Shown one piece after another: positions 9,993-20,037 of a DNA stretch of 64,000 nucleotides. A program made the translations under genes and the position numbers. The DNA comes from Ichthyophis bannanicus. Lineage: Eukaryota > Chordata > Amphibia > Gymnophiona > Ichthyophiidae. Where the stretch lies: contig CM066037.1 of the NCBI GenBank assembly GCA_033557465.1, positions 200,135,156-200,199,155 of the forward strand, given 5' to 3'. The notes below the pieces were generated by a model. The model was not told the DNA's origin. It saw only the letters and a list, made by a program, of their open reading frames with translations, and ran no database searches. How positions within the stretch are numbered: the first letter of the stretch is position 1; the number at the start of each line of letters is the position of its first letter.

Positions 9993-11629
9993 CTAGAAAT
10001 CAGCTAATGTGGAGCAGTTTCTGCGGAATCGTATAAACTGAGAGAAAGGTAATCCCTCAACTAACTTCTGTGGATGGATACTAGCTGTACTTATCTTATA
10101 AATAGTTGTCCCCCAACCATTCACTTGTTTTGTCACCAGAACATCTAAAAAAGCAATTTCTTCGGTATGATAATTCAAAGTGAATTGGATGTGGGAATCT
10201 AATCTATTCAACCATAAATGGACCTGAACTAAAGACTTGGTGGATCCTTCCCAAATCAAAAAGAAGTCATCAATATAGCGACGCCAGATTTTAATTTGGG
10301 ATGAAAATGGGGAGTCAGATAACCACCTTTGCTCATACTCCCCCATAAAGAAATTAGCTATTGAGGGAGTGAAAGTGGCTCCTATCGCCACTCCTGAGAT
10401 CTTTTGATAAATTATATTCTCAAAACAAAAATAATTGTTTCAGAGCAATCTCTGCTAGCTGTAAAATAAACTGTACTTGTTTCTCAGACAGATCACCCCA
10501 ATGTACCAGCACAGCCTCCACTACTGCCAGTACCGATTCCTGAAATATACTAGTATAGAGTGCCGCCACATCTAAGGTGGCTAAGATCACGTTAGGTTGT
10601 TTAGCTAATTCAGATGCCTCAACTAAAATATTCAAAAAATGGGTAATGTCGCAAAGGTAAGAGGGAATTGTTGACAACAGGGGTCGTAGAAAAGGATCCA
10701 CAAACACTGACAAGGGTTCTTGCAGTAAACCCCTTGTTGAAGCAATTGGTCTTCCAAGTGGATTAATCAAACTTTTATGAATTTTGGGTAGAAGATAGAA
10801 TTTTGCTAGCCCTAGTATGGTGGTGTTTAAAAAGGACAGTACCTTCTTAGAAATACAATGTTCTTTATATGCTTGTTTCGTGAACTGTCTGATGCGATCC
10901 TGCAAGACAGGGGTCGAGTCATTCTCCAACCTCAAATATATCGAATGGTCAAACAATTGACAGGAGGCTTCAGCAAGATTATTGGCCCGATTAAGCACTA
11001 CTATAGCCCCACCTTTATCAACACATTTAATTACTATATCAGGCATAGAGTGCAATTCCTTCAGAGCTAATTTCTCAATCAGTGAGAGAACACAGGACAT
11101 TTTCTTACATGGGGACTGTTCAAGAGCCTCTACATCTTGAAGAGCCAGCTGCCTAAAAATAAATAAGGCTGGATGTACTGGTCCTGATGGGATTCTAAGT
11201 GATTTGAATGGTAATGCCACTCTTCCTGGGCCAGTATCAGATAAAGACTCTTCTCCCTCAGTAAGTCCACCCTCCCCTTTTTGTTGAGAAGCAAAAAAAA
11301 TCCCCGTAGATTTAGTTTTCTAATGAATCTCTCCAGATCCAGACTAAACTGAAATGAAACAAACCTAATCATTGGCACCAACGAGAGTCCTTTGTTCAAT
11401 ACCATAATATGAGCATTTGTAAGGATCATATCAGATAAATTTATTACCAATGATCTATTGGTTTCTGGGGACACATCCACGATCTCCTGTTCCCTGAGCC
11501 TTCAAACTCTTTCCGCTGTCCTTGAAATGGCTGCTTCTTCTTCTTGCCCAACTCTTTAAAAAAAAATAAAATTATCTCTGGACTGTTGGGTGCCTTCAGT
11601 ATTGGAGAAATCATCTGATGTAAAATCAA
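9993..11629 (-). pseudogene. Penelope-like reverse transcriptase, broken
   Basis: The pieces are 11,629-11,444, 11,480-11,130, 11,220-10,420 and 10,391-9993. The second half reads IVIKCVDKGGAIVVLNR-like text, then LPKIHKSL with GRPIAST, LDVAALYTSI (palm Asp), GATFTPSIANFFMGEYE, and RRYIDDFFLIWEG, where YIDD is the catalytic pair. FLDVLV follows. These are typical PLE RT landmarks, in order. A frame break lies between LFLF (10,420) and the GATFTP start (10,391), and others lie in the N-terminal third. The last piece ends in FIRFRRNCS, the expected lead-in to the linker before GIY-YIG. Confidence 0.8.
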
Positions 11630-12177
11630 AATCTACTCTCTTCTGTACCTTTCGCTCATCCTTATGATTTGGATTCATCCATGGATAAACGTAGCCGATA
11701 GTATAATCACCATGATCTCAATTTTTTTTGTTTTAATTTTTTTTTTTAACTTCCATCTGCAATTGTTCAGTTTGTAGACTAATGTCTTCCTGTTGTTTAA
11801 AAATATCTTTGGATTTGGCTGATTTTAAAGCTTCCAACATCACGGTGGTTTCTTTATATAATTCAGCGAGACTTGCTTTTGTCGTATCCACCAATAAAAC
11901 CATCAGATCTAATGAACATTTATTTAAGATTTTATTCTACTGTTCTATAAATGCTTGATCAGATGTAAACAATCATGGTTCCTCGATATTCGTAATCTTC
12001 TAGGGATCTGTTGGTGTCGAATGTATTCTATTAGTGATGATCTGTGTAACTCAGATCTCACTATATGCTTATGCAAGTTCAACAGAGCACCCCAGCTATT
12101 TCCCACATATGACACTTCTAATTCAAACGGGGTTTTCTCCTTTAGTATTTCAGTGATATGTCCATTGGAAATACTTA
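11630..12177 (-). other. PLE upstream region without a clear gene
   Basis: AT-rich sequence upstream of the RT on the minus strand. It carries diverged N-terminal PLE coding or leader sequence; I could not set a frame. Confidence 0.35.
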
Positions 12178-12287
12178 GGGGCTTGTTTACTAAGCAGCGG
12201 TGGCAGCTTCCAACTGATATTGGAGCCACGGCCCCATTGATCCGATATCGGTCGGAAGCCGCTACCACTGCTTAGTAAACAAGTCCC
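12178..12287. mobile_element. Self-complementary MITE, copy 2, with TTA duplication
   Basis: A 110-bp element: GGGGCTTGTTTACTAAGCAG at one end, with the complement (CTGCTTAGTAAACAAGTCCC) at the other and a foldback middle. It is flanked by TTA at 12,175-12,177 and 12,288-12,290. A three-base TWA duplication fits the PIF/Harbinger group, but assignment on that alone is tentative. Same family as 1596-1697. Confidence 0.7.
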
Positions 12288-12645
12288 TTAGTGTATCTTG
12301 TCAAAGTACTTGACTTTCCATTGTAGAAAATACAATAATTTTCTGGTCGCTTCCAGAGTGAAAATGACTACTCAGCAACTCATAACTAACACTCCATTAA
12401 TCACAGCAGGCTCAAATTTCAACATTCAAAACCTCAAAGATTGTGATGAGGAAAAGAGAAAACGGGTTTCAGAACCATCGGGGCTAGAATGTGGACTTGG
12501 GTAAAAATACTCTGGCCACAATTTATCCTTAACACATCAATCACCCAAAAGAAAAACCTCATTCCTTCCTGTTTTCTTAACTGATACTCCAAACTTTTAT
12601 CAGAAATAGACTTATATGTGTACAATTATAAAATTTCATCTTTGG

Positions 12646-13011
12646 GATTTTATAACATGACATTTATTGTTTATTTTTCTTCATAGCATTATTTCTGCAT
12701 ATTAATATTGCCCTGAAGAAGCAGTAGGTGAAACACTGAGCTGGACATCTTGGAGGGCTTTGGGGTATGAAAACTGCTAAATGCTACATGGATGGTAACA
12801 AATTCACGCCATGGAAGTTAAGTAATGTTACTATGGCTAATTAATGGAGATTTAAGAAGCATAGCTGCGGGTTCTAAGAGCATGCTGTGAAGAAATTTTA
12901 TAATTGTACACATATAAGCCTATTTTTGATAATGGTTTGGAGTATCAGTTAAGAAAACAGGAAGGAAGGAGGGTTTTTTTTCGAGCCATTGATGTGCTGG
13001 GGATAAATTGT
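12646..13011 (+). repeat. Inverted copy of the PLE repeat end
   Basis: This is the reverse complement, with divergence, of about 8660-8290. It includes the CCCTGAAGAAGCAGTAGGTG motif and ACATGGATGGTA. It makes an inverted pair with the upstream PLE end and runs directly into the large palindrome. Confidence 0.65.
12700..12770 (+). ncRNA. Hammerhead-like motif, inverted PLE end
   Basis: CTGAAGA at 12,713-12,719, a short variable stem and GAAAC at about 12,730 repeat the hammerhead-like core of the minus-strand copy near 8600, with substitutions (ACACTGAG for ACGCTGAG). Probably decayed. Confidence 0.35.
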
Positions 13012-13198
13012 GAACAAACAACACGTAAACCAGGAAAACTAACACACCGGTGAAGAAAGCAAAATTCTTTTTGTTGGAATAGCCATCCCAGTAAAGAGGA
13101 AAAACCTCGTACCGCTGTGGCCAATTCCTTTTTAATAAAGTATTTGTTAAAAGTCAGTATTTACTTAACTGAAGTCTAGTAGTCCATTATGTTCAATC

Positions 13199-13274
13199 AG
13201 CAATGTGGCAAGTCGACGTGGCACGTTTCGGGGTGGTAACATTTATACCCCTGCTTCAGGTCATAGACATTGCT
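13199..13274 (-). ncRNA. Hammerhead-like fold, left palindrome arm
   Basis: Exact mirror of the right-arm fold on the minus strand, with the same stems and the same A-to-C core change. Confidence 0.45.
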
Positions 13275-13302
13275 CGGTGAACTAATCGGGATTAGTTCAC
13301 CG

Positions 13303-13378
13303 AGCAATGTCTATGACCTGAAGCAGGGGTATAAATGTTACCACCCCGAAACGTGCCACGTCGACTTGCCACATTGCT
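13303..13378 (+). ncRNA. Hammerhead-like fold, right palindrome arm
   Basis: AGCAATGT (13,303-13,310) pairs perfectly with ACATTGCT (13,371-13,378) as an outer stem I. Inside lie CTGAAGC, a stem-loop closed by GGGG/CCCC, GAAA, and ACGT-GCC-ACGT as stem III, followed by C as the would-be cleavage base. The layout fits a type-I hammerhead as known from PLEs. The core base after CUGAAG is C where A is expected, which should impair cleavage. Confidence 0.5.
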
Positions 13379-13565
13379 GATTGAACATAATGGACTACTA
13401 GACTTCAGTTAAGTAAATACTGACTTTTAACAAATACTTTATTAAAAAGGAATTGGCCACAGCGGTACGAGGTTTTTCCTCTTTACTGGGATGGCTATTC
13501 CAACAAAAAGAATTTTGCTTTCTTCACCGGTGTGTTAGTTTTCCTGGTTTAAGTGTTGTTTGTTC

Positions 13566-13754
13566 ATATTTTAACCAGGTTTTTGGTATTATTGAGGGGA
13601 TAAATTGTGACCAGAGTATGTTTACCTAAATCCACATTCTAGCCCCGATGGTCCTGAGACCCGTTTTCTCCTTTCCTCATCACGATCTTTGAGATTTTGA
13701 ATGTTGAAATTTGAGCCTGCAGTGATTAATGGAGTGTTATTTATGAGTTGCTAA
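13566..13754 (-). repeat. Outer PLE end, inverted
   Basis: Reverse-orientation copy of the PLE end seen at 8155 and 12,390 (ATAAATTGTGACCAGAGTA, CTAGCCCCGATGGTC, TTTGAGCCTGCAGTGATTAA). It ends at GAGTTGCTAAGT, where CR1-A copy 2 begins in mid-RT, so this marks the right edge of the PLE complex. Confidence 0.65.
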
Positions 13755-14650
13755 GTCACCAAGGACTTATACAAAGACAATATCACCTCCTTTTTTTCTG
13801 CTGGCTATTTCTCTCCCTATGCACCCAAGCATCCTTCTGACTTTCACCATTGCCTTTTCTACCCGTTTAGCCACTTTAAGATCATCAAAAACAATCATGT
13901 CCAGGTCCCACTCTTCTTTCATGGACAGAAGTACTTCACCATTTATACTGTACCACTCCTTTGGATTTTTGCAGCCCAAACACATGACTGCATTTTTTTT
14001 AGCATTAAATCTCAGCTGCCAAATTCTTGACCATTCATCAAGCTTAGCTAGATCCCTCCTCACTTCATTTATGAGTCACCTGTGGAGAATGGTGTCTAAG
14101 GCTTTACTGAAACCTAAGTATACCACATCTAGGGTTCTTCCTCGGTCCATCTCTCTGGCCACCCAGTCAAAGAAATCAATCAGATTTGTCTGACTAGACC
14201 TGCTTCTGGTAAACCCATGCTTCCTCAGACCCTGCAATCCATTGAACTCCAGACACCTTACTATGCTCTGTTCTGGCAGTGTTTCCATTAATTTATTCAC
14301 CACAGATGTCAGACTAACTGGCCTATAGTTCTCAACTTCATCCTTATTTCTGCTTTATGTAAAAAGACCACATGTGCCTTTCTCCAGTCCTCTGAACCAC
14401 TCCCAACTCTAAAGAAACATTGAAAAGGTCAGACACTGGAGCCACTAGAAGGTTCCCAAGTTCCTTCAATATTCTTGAATGTATCCCATCCGGCCCCATC
14501 ACTTTGTCTACTTTATCTAGTTCCTCCCGAACAGTCTTTTCAAAATCATTCAAGATCCCCTTCACTTCTGTTCCTATCTGTGGTTGCTTTCTGAGATCCT
14601 GCTCTGGGCCCTTCATCTGTGAACATAGAACAAAAATATTTATTAATACT
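13755..14650 (-). pseudogene. CR1-A copy 2, RT region
   Basis: The minus strand shows GPDGIHSRILKEL, NKLMETL, YLGFSKALDTILHR and RRDLAKLDEWSRIWQL, matching copy 1 RT in order. The PQGS-FADD segment between about 14,063 and 14,076 is deleted and several stops break the frame. The 3' end is replaced by PLE sequence and the 5' side is interrupted by an L1 at about 14,660. Confidence 0.75.
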
Positions 14651-14734
14651 TCTCTCCCCAACACACGGACAAAAGTTCAGGGGGCGTGTTTACTCTAAAA
14701 TGGCCGTGGGAGGATTGAGCTGTTTCCTTGTGCT

Positions 14735-15985
14735 ATGCTGAAAAGAAAAGGGAAGGCTAGGGCTTACTCTGCAGAGCCTCAGCTAGCCGTTTCAGGTCTG
14801 ATGGACCGCTTTGTGACAGTCTCTGAAGTGGAAAGAAGGGAGATTCGAGCGGGCATTACAGGAGAGCCGCTGGAGGAGTTTGCTCACTTGTCTGCCCTGG
14901 ATGTTACTCTCTCCCCTGAAATGCAGACCCTGCCTTCTTTCCATGGTGAAATCGTTCCCCCGCTGCCGAGTGCTCCTGAAGAATCGAAAGGTGGCTCTCA
15001 GGCTGCGCTGTCGCAGAGAGGTTTGACTGAGAGGTGTGGAGTTGATATCCTTCAATCATCTGTCCTTTTACATGAGAATTCTTTGGCGTGTGCCCTACCC
15101 AAGCTCAGGAGGGAGACTGAGGTGATCGATTTAGGGGCTTCCAGGACCTCAACCCTACCTGTTGCCTTTTCTCTGTCTCTACCTAAGAAAATCACTTTGG
15201 AGAACATTTGGGAGACCATTACCTCTCTTTCTGATGCTATGGGGCACCAGACTGCAGGCATTGCAACTCAGGTTGGTTTGGTTACCCAGATGTTGGATGG
15301 TTATGCTGTTATAACTGACTCTGTTGAGAAGAAAGTTGAAGAGCAGGAGAAGATTTTGAATTCTGTTGCCGATACTAATGCGGCGTTGATTAATACCCTG
15401 CTCCAGGTAAGGTGAAAAACCTGGAAAATTCTGCTTGAGCTTCAAATTTGAATGTTTTGAACTTTCCGGTAATTAAAGGTATTTCTCCAGTTGGGTTATT
15501 TAAACAAATCATGTCTGAGAAGTTAGCCGTATCACCGGAGTTAATGCAAAGACTTTTTATTTGCCTTTGGAGAAGAAAGCTCCAGGTCCGATTGAAGAAG
15601 CTTCTGTAATGGACGTTCTAAAGGTGTCAGACTTTTTACAATCTCCTGGGTCTGTTGATAAATCGTCTATTTTATTAGTAATGCTGCCATTAACATCTGA
15701 CAGTGACTGGCTGTTTAGGTTATTTTATACTAAGTGGTTGCAGACGTTCCATGGACAAAAACTTTCAATTTTCCTGGATCTCTCAAAGGAAACAAAAAAG
15801 GCGTGAACAGTTTTTGTTGTTAAGGCCAGGGGTTTTGTAAATAGGAGCCACTTTTCACCTTTGTTTTTCTATGTAAATGTTTGGTTGTTCATCGATCACA
15901 AATGTTTATTTTTTTTCATCCTGTAGACTTTTCTACATTTATTAATGCAAAATTACCAATCACGTCATCTCCTTCTGTTGGGGGG
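14735..15985 (+). pseudogene. L1 ORF1 protein, RNA-binding chaperone, broken
   Basis: The first frame (14,735-15,415, ATG start, 226 residues) ends in a coiled-coil-like stretch (ITDSVEKKVEEQEKILNSV). A one-base change near 15,412 shifts the frame into VKNLENSA, a TGA, then NLNVLNFPVIKGISPVGLFK, the L1 ORF1 RRM signature. A second shift near 15,550 leads to YLPLEKKAPG, then DWLFRLFYTKWLQTFHGQKL and DLSKETKKA, followed by REQFLLLRPGVL in yet another frame. L1 ORF1p coats element RNA. At least three lesions are present. Confidence 0.75.
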
Positions 15986-16292
15986 GGGGGGGGCTGGAGT
16001 TCACTGACCACGTTGGTAGTGTATGCACTTCGGATCCTCAGCAGCCCTCTGTTTTGCCCTGTACTTTCCCTATTGAGTTTTGGGCAATGGGGCGCCTCTG
16101 GCCTTTACGCTTATATTTTTTCTGTTAATTTATGCTCCCACATTGCGGACTACAGGTATTTAATGTTTCATAGTGTTATTTCCTTTGTATTATCTTTTGA
16201 TTTTTTCTTAACATTATGCCTTTCCTGTACAAGTTTGTTCTTGGTATGTTTTGTTAAAAAAAACCTTTTAAATATATAAATAAAAAAATACT
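15986..16292 (+). other. L1 3' region after ORF1
   Basis: Opens with a run of about 14 G (15,981-15,994), then T-rich sequence to an A-rich end. No RT or endonuclease coding text is visible, which supports loss or absence of ORF2. Confidence 0.4.
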
Positions 16293-17920
16293 CCTTTTCT
16301 TCAACCTTGAATCTGAGAATACCACATTTGCATTTCCTCCTCTCACTAACATATCTGAAAAATGTTTTGTCCCACACCCCCGTTTATTGCATTGGCTATT
16401 CCTTCTTATTTTTGTATCTTTGCTTTCCTGACTACTTTCCTAGCTTCTTTAAGTTTTTGCAAATATTGATGTTTGTCTTCCTCTTTCTGTGATCTCTTGT
16501 ATTTCATGAAGGTCACCCTCTTTTTCTTCACCTTTTCAGCTACTTATTTTGAGAACCATAGTGGTCTCCTTTTCCTTTTACATTTATTTACCTTTCTAAG
16601 AAAATGATTTGTTGCCCTTAAAATATCCCTTCAGCTTTGCCCACTGTTTTTCTACATTCCCCAGCTGATTCCATCCTGCTAACGACTCCTTGAAGTATTG
16701 TTCCATCTTGGCAAAGTTAGTTTTCCTAAAGTCTAGTACCCTCACTTTTGAATGGACTTTATCAGTCTTAATATTGAATCACACCATATGGTGATTACTG
16801 GATGCAAGATGATCTCCCACTATAACATCAGAAACATTTTCCCAAGTATGGCCCCTTCACTTGTGGATTCTGTTACCAGTTGTCAGAATAGGTCTCCCTG
16901 TAGAGATTCCTGGATCTCTCTACTTCTAGATGACCATGCAGCAGGGATGTGCCAATCAACATCCGGCATATTGAAATCATCTATCAGTAGCACTTCTCCT
17001 TTCATGGCAATACTGTGTACAACTTCTATTAAATCTCTGTCCACTTCTCCTTGTGAAGAAGTACAAATGGATTCATACCAATGCAAATGGATTTCCCATT
17101 CCCTCTTTCTAGTTCAAACCACAGTGCCTCCTCACTCCCTTTTAAACCTTGTAATTCTATAGCTTTAATATTATTTTTTACATATAGTGCCACTCCTCCT
17201 CCCCTTTCTCCTACTCTGTCCTTCCAGAATACAATATGGCCCAGTATAATTACATCCCAGTTATGGTTGTCTGTGAACCATGTCTCCATAAGCACAACTA
17301 AATCCAAGTCAGCCTCTTCCATTAAAGCCTCAACCACTGGGATCTTAATTCCCAGATTACAGGCAATTATGCTTACTGCTTTCTGGATGTTGCTTTTTTT
17401 CCCCCTTTTCTCCAGAAGTATTTCACGTTTTACTTATCTGAGGGCTTTTACTTACCTAACTGCTTTCTTCACCCATTCCCAGCAAAACTAGTTTAAAGCC
17501 CTCTTCAGTAAGTTAGCCAGTCTGCTGTGGAAGACACTTTGACCCTTCTTGGATGGATGGACACCATCTCTGCTCTACAGCCCTTGGAAAATCATCTCAT
17601 GGTCCAGGAAATCAAAACATTCTCTGACACTACCCACGCAGCCATGTATTCATCTCCAGGATGTGAGCTTTTCTGCCTCAGCCTTTACCCTCAAAAGGAA
17701 GGATTGAAAAGAACATCACTTGTGCACCTATCTGCTTCACCTTCTGTCCCAGAATCATGAAGTCACTCTTGATAAACTCAGAGGGATACCTAGCAGTATC
17801 ATTTGTGCTGACATGGATGAGCAACATTGGATAATAATCAGTAGGCTTGATGAGCCTTGGCAAACTCTCCATAACATCTCGGATTTTGGCACCTAGCAGA
17901 CAGCACACCTCCCTGGACAC
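16293..17920 (-). pseudogene. CR1-A copy 2, endonuclease and ORF1 remains
   Basis: On the minus strand from 17,920: ORF1 esterase text with LIKPTDYYPMLLIHV and STNDTARY (the Gly of GTND is lost), then endonuclease text with METWFTDNHNWD, DRVGERGGGVALYVK and LLIDDFNMPDVDWH. It runs into the EN-RT linker at about 16,300-16,700. Compared with copy 1 it has many substitutions and short deletions (for example in the linker at about 16,840). The 5' part of ORF1 is lost at about 17,920, where a different LINE fragment begins. Confidence 0.75.
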
Positions 17921-17921
17921 T

Positions 17922-18245
17922 AGAACATTACTGTACCGGAAGAGAATTATGGAGAATGACGACGTTGGGATCAAGTGGGACATTCCCATTCCAATGGAAA
18001 AGAAGTTGGGTGTGAGGAAACCTGACATAGCAGTAAAGGATAAAAACACCATAACAACATTGATAACTGAGGTGTCCATTCCAAGTGATTCTTCTGTGAA
18101 TCATGTAGAGAGGAAGAAGATCTTGAAATAGCAAGAAATGCAGACAAAAACCAAGGAAATGTGGCAGAAATATATATAAATAGTTCCCATCATATTAGGA
18201 GGCACAGGTCTGATTAAGAGGAATTTCCAATCGCGCGTATACATG
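17922..18245 (+). pseudogene. C-terminal fragment of an RLE-type LINE
   Basis: The plus strand reads LGVRKPDIAVKDK, then TTLITEVSIPSD, RKKILK, a stop and EMWQKY. KPD followed 12-14 residues later by an acidic residue is the pattern of the restriction-like endonuclease at the C-terminus of R2/NeSL-type LINEs, which cuts target DNA. The tail IVPIILGGTGLIK fits the end of such proteins. Only about 100 codons remain. Confidence 0.5.
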
Positions 18246-18437
18246 TTACATAGTAACTTAGTATATGACAGCAGATAAAGGCCAGCATGGTCCATCTAGT
18301 CTGCCCAGTAAGGTGGCAAGAATAGGTGTACCTGCCACTCCTTGCAGGTAACCCCTCCCCATGCCTTTGTTTAGCGGTGTACCCACCGATCCGTGCAGGT
18401 CACCCCTATTTGTTGAGATATAAGTGATAGCTAAGTT
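18246..18437 (-). repeat. CR1 3' tail, solitary
   Basis: ACATAGTAACTTAGTATATG, GACAGCAGATAAAGGCC and CCATCTAGTCTGCCCAG match the start of CR1 3' tails in this window, then diverge into a different subfamily (GTACCTGCCACTCCTTGCAG). Severely 5'-truncated. Confidence 0.6.
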
Positions 18438-18439
18438 TA

Positions 18440-19095
18440 TTTTAATTTTATCCTGTTGCTCATTTTGAATTCTGTAACTTATGAATGGCACAATGGAAGT
18501 ATTGCAGAGAGCATTTATAGTAAATTTGAGAGACACAGATCATGCTTCACATATTCTGGCTTAGGAATGAGGTTCATGATTAATAAGGCTGGAGATGGTC
18601 TTGCAGAAATTTTATCAGACCCACATTCCTGTAGTAGAAATAGCTGAAAATACATTTAGTTATCCCACAACATCATTTACACAATTAGGGACCGATTCAG
18701 CTTTATACATCCTCTTGCTATACTGCCCTCCATTACTCAAATGTAGAGGCTGGGAAAGTCTCTACACTACTACCATTACAGAAGCCTCTATTTACTATTC
18801 TTATATAATTATTATAGGGGATTTTAATATACATTTAGACCACCCAATCCATTCCAGAGACTTTCAGCTGGTAGATTTTATGAACAATCTCCATTTCCAT
18901 CAAGCTATCCACTTTCCTACCCACTGTGCTGGGCACACTCTGGTTGCTATCTTCGCAATGACTACAAATCTTTTTTTCTCTCCTTGATCAATCCTCGCTA
19001 CCCATTAGCTGGTCAGACCACTTTCTGATCCAGTTCTCCACTGAGGATCCAAGGTCCATGGACAAACAGTCACCAGTCCCAACAGCTGTTCCTTA
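18440..19095 (+). pseudogene. L2-like LINE endonuclease fragment
   Basis: The plus strand reads ALYILLLYCPP, IIIIGDFNIHLDHP, FHQAIHFPTHCAGHTL, a damaged stretch, then PISWSDHFLIQF. GDFN, GHTL and SDH are ordered AP-endonuclease motifs and the wording is L2-clade style. The region upstream (18,456-18,647) is a degenerate N-terminal part. It breaks off where the DIRS element begins. Confidence 0.65.
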
Positions 19096-20037
19096 GCGTC
19101 CCTCCAGTCTAGTCCTGAACCTTTGGGTCTTGCTCCTCCTCCAGCAGCTTGGAGACTGAGAAACGTCATCCTTTTGATGACACCGGTATAAATACACAGG
19201 ATCCACCTCCTGACATCTGTTATTTCAGTCTCCAAGCAGCTGGAGGGCTGGTGAGCCCAGAGATAGGGGCTCACTAGAGGAGCAATTAAGCAGAAGAGTT
19301 AGAGATATATAGTTTAAAGTTTTTTGGGGGGATTAGAAGCCAGGGTGGCTTTATGCTACAGAGGGGGATCTGTAAAGAAAGCTGTGCTGAGCTGCTTATT
19401 TCCCCCCTCCTTTCCCCCCCCCCTCCCCCTACTCCTTTCCTCTCTCTCTGAAGTCGTGGTTCCTGCTGAGAATTAGCAAATTTGTAGGGGAGAGGTAAAG
19501 CCAGTTCCCGAACCCACTGTTATGAGTGAGGAACCGGCAGAATAACAGCGGAAGTGCTACCTGTTGTTCATGCCTGGCCGTGCCAACGCCGAAGTGTGAT
19601 TCCGGTGGATCTCGGCAGTCTTTGATCTGCAGTCCCGGTCTCTCCCCTAGCACTGAAGCCGCGATCCCGGCTGAGCGCGGGGAGGGTGTGTTTTTCCCCA
19701 TCTCCAAGCTTCTGCAGCAAGGTAAGGGGGCCCGGGTCATCGAGACTTCTCTGCTTCAGTCGGGGGCATAGAAGCAGCGTGTGGAGAATGGGGTAGGCCA
19801 CGCCACGTGGCAGGCGCACGCACGCTGGAAACTCTGTTGCTTCTCATAAGCATTTATTTAGCGTTTTTGTTTTAGTGAGGGAAGCCTCGTTTTGAAAATT
19901 TGGGTATTGGTTAAGGGAGGGGAATTTACTAGGAGTATCCTCACTGTACATATAAAAAAAAAAGTCTCTGGTTCTCAGGTTCTGTGAAGAAAAGTTGGGG
20001 GAGGTTACTTAGGATCAAAGCAAGAGTTGAGCCCTAA
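19096..20037 (+). mobile_element. DIRS-A 5' terminal region and leader
   Basis: Lies between the L2 fragment and a DIRS-type gag. CAGCAGCTTGGAGACTGAGA (19,141) recurs in inverted form at about 19,226, giving a foldback. A TATA-like TATAAATACA sits at 19,189. Polypyrimidine and C-rich runs follow (19,400-19,440). I infer a DIRS inverted terminal repeat and promoter; the exact left edge is uncertain. Confidence 0.5.

Larger units (their letters stand above)
8146..12645 (-). mobile_element. Penelope-like element, minus strand
   Basis: A PLE-type RT (11,629-9993) is followed on the minus strand by a GIY-YIG-like motif (about 9540-9430), which is the PLE gene order. A block of about 270 bp opening with CTCCATTAATCAC and GCAGGCTCAAATTTCAACAT is present at 8155 and again, same orientation, at 12,390. 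These look like the element's repeats (pLTRs). More copies of these ends lie inverted downstream (12,646-13,010 and 13,570-13,750). Coding sequence is interrupted, so the copy is dead. Confidence 0.75.
13012..13565. repeat. Near-perfect 554-bp palindrome of PLE repeat sequence
   Basis: The two 277-bp arms meet at 13,288/13,289. Pairing position x with 26,577-x, I found a single mismatch along the arms (CGTG against AAGTG near the outer ends) and no indels. Each arm carries the same hammerhead-like segment, GAAACGTGCCACGTCGAC, so the two face away from each other. At this identity it would extrude as a cruciform or snap back as a hairpin. It is either very recent, kept identical by gene conversion, or an assembly or read artefact. 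Confidence 0.9.
14660..16292 (+). mobile_element. ORF1-only L1 element nested in CR1-A copy 2
   Basis: CR1-A reading stops near 14,655 and resumes near 16,293. Between them lies a plus-strand element with a leader, an L1-type ORF1, about 300 bp of further sequence and an A-rich end (AATATATAAATAAAAAAAT). No ORF2 endonuclease or RT sequence is seen. It resembles a half-L1 layout. I could not define a target-site duplication. Confidence 0.65.

Noticed and set aside
15881..16279. 132-codon plus-strand ORF rich in Phe, Leu and Ser that looks membrane-like
   Set aside because: Its start is the tail of the frameshifted L1 ORF1 (RREQFLLLRPGVL precedes it in another frame) and the rest is T-rich 3' sequence, so the hydrophobicity comes from base composition.
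18255..18430. tRNA-derived SINE
   Set aside because: No A-box/B-box pair found; the first part matches CR1 3' tails, so a truncated LINE end explains it better.
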